In this document: one piece after another, positions 49,660-57,640 of the stretch | Layout: each line of letters begins with the position of its first letter | Position numbering within the stretch: position 1 is the first letter of the stretch | Assembly: GCA_023333565.1 (NCBI GenBank) | Contig: JAJKFH010003354.1 | Span: 930,001-994,000, forward strand | Direction: 5' to 3' | Source of the DNA: Puffinus mauretanicus | Taxonomy: Eukaryota; Chordata; Aves; Procellariiformes; Procellariidae | Length of the DNA stretch: 64,000 nucleotides | The notes under the pieces: model-generated | Database searches by the model: none | The model's input: only the letters and a program-made list of their open reading frames with translations | What the model was told of the DNA's origin: nothing | Made by a program: the position numbers and the translations under genes

Positions 49660-50590
49660 GGGGGTTCGCAGCCACCCAGGGGGGGCTTTGCAACCATCTG
49701 GGGGGGGGGTTGCAAGCTTTTGGAGGGTCTGCCACCTTTTGGGGGGTTTGCAGCTATCTGGATGCTTTGCAACCATGCAGGGGAGGTTGCAACCTTATGG
49801 GGGGCTCTGCAACCATCCAGCGGGTCTGCAACCTTCTAGGGGGGTCTGCAACCTTCCAGGGGGTCTGCAACCTTCTAGGGGGGTCTGCAACCTTCCAGGG
49901 GGTCTGCAACCTTCTAGGGGGTCTGCAAGCATTTGGAGGGTCTGCAACCTTTTGGGAGGGTTTGCAATGTTTTAGGGGGTTTGCAGCCACCCAGGGGAGT
50001 TGCAACCATTTTTATGGGGTTTGCAACCCTTTGGAGGGTCTGCAACCATCTAGAAGGTTTGCAAGTTTTTGGAGGATTTGCAGCCCTCCAGGGGGTTTGT
50101 AACTTTTTTGAGGGGGTTTGCAACCATTTGGAGGGTCTGCAGCCATCCAGGGGGTTTGCAACCTTGTGGGGGGTTTGCAGCCGTTCAGAGGTTTTGCAAT
50201 ATTTTGTGGGGGGTTGCAGCCATCCAAGGGGGTTGCAACCATTTAGGGGGTTTGCAACTGTTTGGAGGGTCTGCAACCATCAAGAGGGTTTGCAGGCTTT
50301 TGGGGGGGTTTGCAACATTTTGGGGGGTTTGCAGCTGGATGCTTTGCAACCATGCGGGCCGGGGGGGGGGTCACAGCCATCCCGGGGGGAGTTGCAACCT
50401 TTTGGAGGGTCTGCAACCATCCGGGAGGGTTGCAACTTTTTGGGAGGTTGGCAACTTCTCAGGGGGGGTGCGCAACCGTCCAGGGATTTGCAATCTTTTG
50501 AGGGGTTTGCAACCAATTGGGGGGGGGGGGGTTTGCAACCAACTAGGGGGCTTGCAACCTTTTGGGAGGGTTTTGCAGCCATCCAGCAGC
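49660..50590. repeat. About 20-22-bp GGGTTTGCAACC minisatellite
   Basis: About 40 diverged units of the type GGGGGTTTGCAACCATTTGG, with variants GGGTCTGCAACCTTCCAG and GGGTTGCAGCCATCCAGG. Unit length varies from about 19 to 23 bp. The array ends about 365 bp upstream of the miR-183 hairpin. It generates Cys-Asn-Leu-rich (plus) and Leu-Gln-Thr-Pro-rich (minus) spurious frames. Confidence 0.93.
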
Positions 50591-50949
50591 ATGGGGCCGA
50601 GACACGCACGTAACCCCGCAAAGGCGGCGGCTGGGAAATGGCTTCCAGCGCTGGGTCCCAGCACCCCCTTGACCCCCTCCCGCTGCGGCGCGTCCCCGAA
50701 ACTCCCCGGTGCTCGACCCGCCGAGCCGGGGACCGGATTTTCCCCATCCTCCCCGGAGAAGCGACATCGGGGCGAGCATCTCCCTGCGCTTGGCGGTTTC
50801 CGAAGCGTTTTTGCCGGTCGATAATAATTTATTCCTATTTTTTTTCATTGCCGTTCCAAGGCTGGAGACTGGGCTGGGGGCACGCGGCTCCTGCTTATGG
50901 AGGATTTTGGGGGGGAAATTAAGGAAAAAAACCAAGGAGGTTGCGAGCT
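50591..50949. other. Unique DNA upstream of miR-183
   Basis: A non-repetitive segment that turns AT-rich at 50818-50850 (GATAATAATTTATTCC and a T-run). It may include proximal pri-miRNA structure. No gene is seen. Confidence 0.4.
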
Positions 50950-51044
50950 CGCTACTCCTGTTCTGTGTATGGCACTGGTAGAATTCACTGTGCAACCCCG
51001 CGGTCAGTGAATTACCATAGGGCCATAAACAGAGCAGAGAAAGA
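50950..51044 (+). ncRNA. MIR183: microRNA miR-183
   Basis: The 5p mature sequence starts TATGGCACTGGTAG and spans 50968-50989; it is identical to the vertebrate miR-183-5p that I know. The 3p arm at 51007-51028 starts GTGAATTACC and reads CATAGG where human has CGAAGG. The lower stem pairs CTCCTGTTCTGTG with ACAGAGCAGAG. miR-183 acts in the cytoplasm in Argonaute complexes and is expressed in hair cells, photoreceptors, olfactory and other sensory neurons. It shares a near-identical seed region with miR-96 and miR-182. It is the first hairpin of the cluster and lies 36 nt before miR-96. Confidence 0.98.
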
Positions 51045-51080
51045 CCCGCGAGCCCCGCGGGGCCGTCGCCGACGTCGCCT

Positions 51081-51156
51081 GGCCCGTTTTGGCACTAGCA
51101 CATTTTTGCTTTTATTTGTAGCTTTTGAGCAATTATGTGTAGTGCCAATATGGGAG
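51081..51156 (+). ncRNA. MIR96: microRNA miR-96
   Basis: The 5p mature sequence starts TTTGGCACTAGCACAT at 51088 and ends at 51110, identical to vertebrate miR-96-5p. The 3p arm at 51131-51152 is AATTATGTGTAGTGCC-like, with two differences from human (T for C at positions 4 and 10), both plausible as G:U-compatible changes. In humans and mice, seed mutations of miR-96 cause dominant progressive deafness; the seed here is intact. The hairpin is closed by GGCCC and GGGAG-like flanks. Confidence 0.98.
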
Positions 51157-51582
51157 AAGGTGGAGAGAGCAGCGCCGGGGCGGGGGATGGACGAGCAGCG
51201 GTGCTGGGGGGGGGCGGGGGTGGTTTCAGCGGGGGGATGCTGGGGGCAAGGGATGCGGCTGGGGATGGGAAGGTGGAAACCATCCGAAATTGCTGGGGTG
51301 ATGGAGGGATGTCCGTCAGACCCCATCCATGGGTGTCATGGGGTGTCCACCCCAACGTGGTGTTCCAGCCCGTGGAGGTATCTCGGCCAAGCCGTGTCCC
51401 AGTGGTGGCCATCACGAGCAGGATGGGACCCCCCTCACTCCTTGTCCCCTCCTGGACCACGGTGGTGGCATCTCCCCGGGGTTGAGCCAGGCATCCCCAC
51501 GGGAGGATCTGCTGGAGCCGCGCGCAGGGTTTTCTGACTGGACGGGTGAAATTATTTTTTTTTTTTTCCTATTTTTTTGCAG
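51157..51582 (+). other. Spacer between miR-96 and the splice acceptor
   Basis: A G-rich spacer without repeats, ending in a branch-point-like CTGAC, a pyrimidine tract and GCAG. No coding sequence is supported. Confidence 0.5.
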
Positions 51583-51682
51583 CTTTCCAGGCCTGGCACC
51601 GCGGCCGCGTGCGTCCCCCTGCCCCATCCCCGTGCCGGGGCCTGGCTGCTGAGATGGTGCCGGTGGTGCCGGCGGTGCCCGG

Positions 51683-51772
51683 CCCCGGGGCTGCCTTTGG
51701 CAATGGTAGAACTCACACTGGTGCGGTAGCAGGATCCGGTGGTTCTAGACTTGCCAACTACAGCCCCAGGGA
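51683..51772 (+). ncRNA. MIR182: microRNA miR-182
   Basis: The 5p mature sequence starts TTTGGCAATGGTAGAA at 51696 and ends at 51719, identical to vertebrate miR-182-5p. The 3p arm TGGTTCTAGACTTGCC at 51740-51760 is also conserved. The stem is closed by GGGGCTG (51687-51693) and CAGCCCC (51761-51767). It is the third member of the sensory cluster and targets overlap with miR-96 through the shared TTGGCA seed. Here it lies only about 0.53 kb after miR-96, far closer than in human, where I recall about 4 kb. Confidence 0.98.
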
Positions 51773-52630
51773 ACCGCCGCGGACACGGGCCCCTGGCACC
51801 CACGGGTGCAGCCGGGCACCCGGTGCTTCCCCCACCCACCCACCCAGGGCTCTGCTGCCAGGCTGGGAGGGTGCTCGTGGGGTCCAGTATTGATTTGGGG
51901 GGAAGGCGGTGGGTGTCCGCGCACACGCGGTACGGGGGGGGGACGGTGATGGTGACCCCCCTCCCAAGGAGGGGGTCCGGCATCCCGGGGTGTCTCCACG
52001 GCGGGGGGGACAGGGACCTGCTGGACACCGGTCATTGGAGCAGCGCGGCCACGTGTCCCCGCGTGACGCCGGGCGTTAAGGGCTGATTCGGCCCCCTGGT
52101 GCGGGCAGGGCAGCTGGGGGGGGGATTAGGTGGTCGTCTCCTGCCCCCAGCTCTGGATCCGGCCCCTGGCCCTGGATCCAGCCCCAACCCAGCCCCCAGT
52201 TTCTGGGAAGAGGTGGGGGGGAAACTGAGGCACCGGTGAAGCAGCTTGTGGTGGCAGCTGCCACATGTCCCCTGCCTGTCCCCGGGTTGCAGGAGGGATG
52301 GTGACAGCTTTTTTTGGGGGGGGGACAGGGGATAGCATGGGAAGAGGCAGCTCTGGGCTGACATGTTGGGGGGTGGGGGGCTGTGAACACCCCCTTTCAC
52401 CCCCCCATCACCCCCGGGGCTGGGGGGCGGCTGGCGGGGATATGTAGGGCAGCGCTGGGTGATTACGGGGCTTTCGGCGTAAGCCTGCGGAGATTGGATC
52501 ACGCTGGATTAGGCTGCACGCTCAAATCATCCTCCCTGCGCCGGGGGGGCGGGGAGGGACGGACAGGGGTCCCCATCGCCCTCCCGGGGCAGGTGGGGGG
52601 CTGGGGCTGGGGGGCACAGGCTGTCCGTGT
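51773..52630. other. GC-rich DNA downstream of miR-182
   Basis: It is G/C-run rich with no gene. Within it, 52440-52545 is a non-repetitive block with two TGATTA/GGATTA homeodomain-like sites (52460, 52506) and AAATCATCC, which could be regulatory. Confidence 0.45.
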
Positions 52631-52639
52631 GTCTGTCTG

Positions 52640-53175
52640 GTCGTCCAGCTAGCAAACATTCACCCATCCAGCCATCCCTCTGTCTGTCTGTCCAGCCATT
52701 GCACCATCCATCTACCCGTACAGCCGTCCACCCGCCCATCCATCCGTCTGTCTGTCCAGGCAGCCAGCCATTGCTCCATCTACCAGTCCATCCGTCTGTT
52801 CAGCCATCCGGCCATCCAGCCATCCATCTACCAGTCTGTCCATCTATCTGTCCATCCATCCGTCTGTCCGTCTGTCCAACCAGCCGTTGATCCATCTACC
52901 AGTCAGTCTGTCTGTCCATCCGTCCATCTGTCCATCCGTCTGTCCATCTGTCCATACATCTGTCCATCTGTCCATACATCCGTCCATCTGTCCATCTGTC
53001 CGTCCATCCGTCCATCCATCCATCCGTCCGTCCATCCGTCCGTCCATCTGTCCGTCCATCCGTCCATCCATCCATCCGTCCATCCGTCCATCCATCCGTC
53101 CATCCATCCATCCGTCCGTCCATCCAACCACCCATTGATCCATCTACCAGGCTGTCCATCCGTCCATCCATCCCC
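52640..53175. repeat. TCCA/TCCG/TCTG tetranucleotide array
   Basis: About 130 tetranucleotides of TCCA, TCCG, TCTG and CAGC variants, most regular at 52900-53130. Both strands are open (Ile-His-Pro-Ser on plus, Met-Asp-Gly-Trp on minus). It is a large, probably polymorphic simple repeat. Confidence 0.96.
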
Positions 53176-53450
53176 CCAACACTGGGCTTAACCCCCCCGC
53201 AACCAGCTCAGCAATGGGGCCCTGAGGGGGGAGCAGGGGTGGAGCACCCTTCACAAGCCCCACCCCTCCCGTTAGGCCACACCCACACGAGAAGCTCCAC
53301 CCCTTCCAAAAGGCTCCACCCCCAGTAGTCACCCACAGGGGAACTGGTGCCCCCCGGGACCCACGCCCTATTGGGGATCACCCTGAGACCCCCCCCCAGC
53401 CCTTCCCGGCTGCAGCAGCCAGGCTCATCCCGAGCAACCCCAGCGCTTTT
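53176..53450. other. Short GC-rich spacer
   Basis: It includes a few loosely repeated CTCCACCCC/GCCACACCC blocks at 53255-53325, resembling Sp/KLF sites. No gene is seen. Confidence 0.4.
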
Positions 53451-53540
53451 GGGGTCAAATCCTGCAATTTGGGGTCAAATCCTGCAATTTGGGGTCAAAT
53501 CCTGCAATTTGGGGCCAAATCCTGCAATTTGGTGCCAACT
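53451..53540. repeat. 20-bp tandem repeat, about 4.5 units
   Basis: GGGGTCAAATCCTGCAATTT repeats with only one change in the first four units, so the array is young or homogenised. Confidence 0.96.
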
Positions 53541-54170
53541 CCGGGCAGAACAGCACTGGGATGGGGGGGGTAGAGGCAGCAAACCCACCTGGGCCACGCA
53601 CAGGAGCCCCCGCTCCAAGACCCCCCCCAGTGCCCCGGGGACCCCCCCCCATAGCGCCCAGGCTGGGGAGGGGAGCAGGATCGGGCCCCACCAGCCTCTC
53701 CGCGCTGGGAAACGCCAAGCGGAGCTGGTGCTGGTGTGCGGGGGCGAGCGCGAGCCGCCCCAGCGGGAGGCCCCGACCTGCTTATTAAAGACCGATTAGC
53801 AGAGATTAAAGCCTCACGGCATCGTCTGCCGGGGCCGAGCTGCCTCCCCCTCCGGCCGCGCTGCCGGATCCGGGGCTCCTTTGGGGCACCCCAGCCCGGC
53901 CGGGGGATGTCCTGGGGTCCCCGCGTCACCCTCCCGGCAGATGCAGCATCTTTCACGTCTGGGGACGCGGAGCTTGGCTGGGGATCTGCTCCCAGCTCGG
54001 CCGGGGATACCCGTGAGCATCCACGGGTGCTCCGGTAAAGCAGCCGCGTTCCCCCTTTCCTTCCGTCCGTCTGTCCGTCCTTCCAGCCTTCCTCCGCTCT
54101 TTTTCTACCAGAAACCCGCAGGATTCACCGCGCCGGAGCCAGGGCTGCAAGCGTCCCGCGTCGGCGTTCA
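53541..54170. other. GC-rich DNA with a candidate conserved block
   Basis: A low-GC stretch at 53780-53812 (TTATTAAAGACCGATTAGC, AGAGATTAAAG) stands out from CpG-rich flanks. There is no gene evidence. Confidence 0.4.
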
Positions 54171-54176
54171 AATAAA
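54171..54176 (+). terminator. AATAAA, candidate 3' end of the miRNA host transcript
   Basis: The only well-placed AATAAA on the plus strand downstream of miR-182 and before NRF1. Cleavage would fall near 54190-54200, leaving about 430 bp to the convergent NRF1 end. Confidence 0.35.
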
Positions 54177-54195
54177 GCTGCTGAAACCCATCACT

Positions 54196-54624
54196 GCGCT
54201 TCCCGGCTCCTCCTTGGGTTTGCGCCCCAAATAACGCACCCCGGTGTGCCGGGACCCGGCGGTGGCTGCTGCAGCTGAAAATGGAGGAATTCAACCCAAA
54301 GGCCAGCTCAGCCCCGGGGTGGGAGCACGGGGGGGGGGGGATGCTCAAACACCCCCATGGTTTCCACTCGGCCCCCGGGTTGTGGCTGGAAGAGTAAAAA
54401 GGAATGAGATAAATTGCACAAAGGAAAAATTAAGCCCCAAAATCGTCCCAGCCCTGCTCAGCTCCTCTCCGGCCCCAACGTCGCAGCAGGGCAGAGCGGA
54501 GCTGGCGTGGGGAGGGCGGGGGGTGTGGGGCCAAGCCCCGAAGCACCCGCCGGGCAGGGAGGGATGGCAGGATGCACCAAAACGCCCCAAAATACCCCCA
54601 AAACAGGAGAGCCGGACACATGGG
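54196..54624. other. Convergent intergenic gap
   Basis: A GC-rich gap between the candidate miRNA transcript end and the NRF1 3' end. No gene is seen; a G-run lies at 54330-54341. Confidence 0.5.
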
Positions 54625-54642
54625 TAGACACATTTGTAACAA

Positions 54643-54648
54643 TTTATT
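54643..54648 (-). terminator. NRF1: NRF1 poly(A) signal
   Basis: TTTATT on the plus strand is AATAAA in the NRF1 transcript. GT-rich sequence (GTTACAAATGTGTCT) follows. It is the only AATAAA I find in the 1.9 kb after the stop codon, and the resulting 3'UTR length is similar to that of mammals. Confidence 0.75.
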
Positions 54649-55611
54649 GAATGAGGCAATAATAGACACTGGGAAAACAAGGGGGGTCCATGCTCTGCTA
54701 CTTGCCTGGTTTTTGTCTTTTTGGGGGGGGCGGGAGGGCAGGGGGGAACCTCTCGGACTAAAAGAACGTCATTTCATCGCCAAAGAAACACTGACTTGAA
54801 AGCCACCGACATCTTCACAACGACAATTAAAAAAAAAAAAAAAAATTTAAAAAAAAAACCAAACCCAACAAATTGGAGAACCAGGACTGTTTCTATGGAA
54901 AGATCTCCCTCCCCTCGTTAAAGTACAGAAGAAATGTATACAAAGAACATTTGATATTTTTTCCATATAAAACAAGTAAATACAAGAATCTGAAAAATTC
55001 CTCGAAGGTGGAGCGAGACGTGGAGAACTTCGTTAATGGCCACTTGGAAATAATACAAAAAAAACCAAAACCCAAACAAATTAAAAATTAAATACCATGC
55101 ACAAGTGCACGCGTGGGGCTGTGGCTGACGGAGGGTTCGGCCGGGCGCTGCCGCTGGGACGCAAAGGTTTGGCCCACGGGAAAGTCAAGTAAAATTTGCC
55201 CCCAAAAAACACCCCCAAGGCCTTTTTTTTCCCCCTCCTGGAGAGGTTTTTGGGTGATGGAGATTAAAAGTCCCCAGCAGCAGTAGAGCTGTGCTGGGAG
55301 ATGCAGTAGGGCAGGACCAGGGGGGTGGCTTGGAGGGTCGGGGGGTGCAGAGGGGTCCCCCGAAGGGAAGGGTCTGTGCTCGCATCCCCCCCGCTACCTT
55401 CAAGCGAAGGTTTTCTTGCGGGAACCGGACTCTCCGGGGACGGCAGGGGGGGACGGGGGGTCCTGGGGGGTGGCAGCGGGGAGCGGGACGAGCCCGGGGC
55501 AGCTCTTTGGCAAGGGAAGCCCTGGGAAGGCGGGGGGCGAGCAGGGGGGACACAGCCAGAGCCCCTGTAGAGGCATTTCCACTCCGGTCCAGATCCACAA
55601 AAAAACAGGAA

Positions 55612-55644
55612 ATAATAATAATAATAACAATAATAATAATAATA
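55612..55644. repeat. AAT trinucleotide microsatellite
   Basis: About 11 AAT units with one AAC interruption, followed by an A-run. It lies inside the NRF1 3'UTR and reads ATT in the mRNA. Confidence 0.95.
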
Positions 55645-56536
55645 AAGACAAAAAAAAAAAAAAGATCTAAAATGGCAGGTACGTTTCGAGAGCAGAGAAA
55701 TAAGAACAGGTCTCCAGTGTGCACCAAGGGGAGCCGGGCGGAGCGCGGCCGGGATTCTCCGCAGCGGCGCTTACGGTCGTCAAAGGCAGAGGTGGCCTCG
55801 CTCGCCGGCGCGGGGAGGGCGGCAGTCAGGCGGGCTTCTGGAAGAGCGTTATCCCTTCACGAGGTTGCCACCCCCCTGCAGTCACACGTGCATTTTTCTT
55901 CCCAGGAGAGGAGCCTTTTCTGAACTCTTTGCCTTTTTTTTTTTTTTGGGGGGTGGTGGGTTTTTTTTGTGGTGTTTTTTTTTTTTTTTTTTTTTTAAAT
56001 ATAAAAGTCCACGTTAAAATCTTTGAAACCTAATTTGCCAAGTGCAGATGGCGGAGGGCCGTGCCCGGGAGCTGCCAGTGGAGGAAGGTGCCAGCGCAGC
56101 CCGGGAGCGACGGCGATGCTGCTGGAGCGGTTTTGGCCGAGGGCGTCCGTGTTCCCCCCGTGCCTTGATCCCCCCAGGCCTCGCCCTGCTCGATCCCATG
56201 CCGGGGGGAATGGGGGCTAAGGGGTTGCTTTTTTTTGTTGTTTTGTTTTCTTTTAAATCTCCTCGGAATGAAAGTCCCGTCACAATTTGGCTTCTCACTC
56301 CTACGAGAGCAGAGTGGCGCTATAAAAATGCACTTAACACACATCCTCTGCTAGTATTTTTTTTTCTTTTTTTTTTTTTTCCTTTAAAAAAAAAAAAAAA
56401 AAAAAAAAAGGTTAACAAAACCTTTGCTTCCAAAGCTGGGAGACTCAATGCCACCTGATTGCATCTCTGGAGAGGCGTAAAAAAATTATTCGCGTAAGAG
56501 ACGAGGAAAATCACCACGATCCTGCTCTGGGCATCG

Positions 56537-56700
56537 TCACTGTTCCAAGGTCACCACTTCCACTGCCTGCCCATCCATGGTGACGGCACTGTCCGCTATC
56601 CTCGTGGTAACGGGTGCCATCGCCACCTGAACGGGGCCGTTGCCTTGGGCCAGGCTGGTCACCACGGTCTGGTACATGCTGACGGGGATCTGGACGAGAC
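56537..56700 (-). CDS. NRF1: NRF1 terminal coding exon
   Basis: NRF1 is a dimeric bZIP-like transcription factor that binds GCGCATGCGC and activates nuclear genes for respiration, mtDNA maintenance and many CpG-island promoters. On the minus strand the exon follows TTTGTCTCCACAG. It completes a Gly codon with GT and encodes 53 residues, LVQIPVSMYQTVVTSLAQ through GQAVEVVTLEQ, then TGA at 56539-56537. This is the extreme C-terminus of the transactivation domain of the roughly 503-residue protein. Compared with the human sequence I remember, the only change is Ser to Ala in TTRIADSAV. The DNA-binding and dimerisation exons lie beyond the window. Confidence 0.97.
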
Positions 56701-56837
56701 CTGTGGAGACAAAAAAACAATAGGAGCGGGGTTGGGAGGGAAGGAACGGAGCAAGACCAGCACGAGGGACGAGGCTGGCATGGCCACGTGCCATGGTGCG
56801 GTCCCCAGCGGTTCGGGGGCTGCATTCCTCCTGCTCT

Positions 56838-57640
56838 GGAGATCATAGAATCATAGAATCATTAAGGTTGGAAAAGACCTCTAAGATCATCGAGTCCAAC
56901 CGTCAACCCAACACCACCATGCCCACTACACCCATGTCCCTAAAGCGCTCATCTACATCTTTTAAATACTTCCAGGGATGGGACTCCCACCACTCCTGGG
57001 CAGCCTGTTCCAAGGCCTGACCACTCTTTCAGTAAAGAAATTTCTCCTAATGTCCAATCTAAACCTCCTTGGCAACTTGAGGCCATTTCTCTCATCCTAT
57101 CAGCTTGTTACTTGGGAGGAGAGACCAACCCCACCTCACTACAACCTCCTTTCAGGGAGTTGTAGAGCGATGAGTCTCCCTCAGCCTCCTCTTCTCCAGG
57201 CTGAACACCCCCAGTTCCCTCAGTCAGCTCCCATAAGACTTGTGCTCCAGGCCCTTCACCAGCTTCTGCCCTCCTCTGACACGCCTCCAGCACCTCCATG
57301 TCCTTCTTGTAGTGAGGGGCCCAGAACTGACACAGGATTCAGGTGCGGCCTCACCAGTGCCCAGTACAGGGCATGATCACCCCCCTGCTCCTGCTGGCCA
57401 CCAGTTCTGATACAGGCCAGGATGCCGTTGGCCTTCTTGGCCACCTGGGCACACTGCCGCTCATGTTCAGCCGCTGTCAGCCAGCACCCCAGGTCCTTTT
57501 CCTCCGGCACTTTCCAGCCACTCTTCCCCAAGCCTGCAGCGTTGCCTGGGGTTGTTGTGGCCCAAGTGCAGGACCGGCACTTGGCCCTGTTGAACCCTCA
57601 TACATTGGCCTCGCCATCGACCCAGCCTGTAGAATCACCC
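56838..57640 (-). mobile_element. CR1 LINE, 5'-truncated
   Basis: The minus strand ends in GGTCTTTTCCAACCTTAATG and GATTCTATGATTCTATGAT, the CR1 3' repeat. Upstream it encodes degraded ORF2 C-terminus (QCAQVAKKANGILACIRTG, HALYWALVRPHLNPVSV) with several frame breaks. It differs from the copies at 9988 and 29757 in the 3' region (CATCGAGTCCAACCGTCAAC), so it belongs to another CR1 subfamily. It lies in sense orientation in the NRF1 last intron, about 140 bp upstream of the terminal exon acceptor. Confidence 0.94.

Larger units (their letters stand above)
47057..51582 (+). other. Candidate host intron holding miR-183 and miR-96
   Basis: Donor GTAAGTG at 47057. The acceptor at 51582 has a long T/C tract (51554-51578), TTTTTTTGCAG, and a branch-point-like CTGAC at 51534-51538. 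Between them lie the hexamer array, the 20-bp array, CpG-rich DNA at 48340-49655 and the hairpins of miR-183 and miR-96. Splicing is inferred from consensus sites. Confidence 0.35.
51583..54195 (+). ncRNA. Candidate terminal exon of pri-miR-183/96/182, holding miR-182
   Basis: It starts after the strong acceptor and ends shortly after AATAAA at 54171. It would carry miR-182 in exonic sequence, followed by the tetranucleotide array and the 20-bp repeat. Boundaries rest on signals alone. Confidence 0.3.
54625..56536 (-). other. NRF1: NRF1 3'UTR
   Basis: About 1.9 kb follows the NRF1 stop on the minus strand. It contains homopolymer runs (54829-54856, 55925-55946, 55975-55996, 56356-56409), an ATT/AAT microsatellite at 55612-55644 and a perfect miR-182 8-mer site at 55506-55513. 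The end is placed about 20 nt past the AATAAA. Introns within the UTR cannot be excluded. Confidence 0.75.

Noticed and set aside
47729..49735. 668-codon open frame on the minus strand, with Gly-Asp repeats
   Set aside because: It runs through the hexamer array and CpG-rich DNA where stops are rare, overlaps an equally open plus-strand frame, and shows no domain or exon structure.
49206..50824. Cys-Asn-Leu-Leu-Gly repeat proteins on plus, Leu-Gln-Thr-Pro on minus
   Set aside because: Translations of the about 20-bp minisatellite; frames switch with unit length changes.
52844..53171. Met-Asp-Gly-Trp repeat frames on minus
   Set aside because: Tetranucleotide repeat read in a 12-nt period; not a gene.
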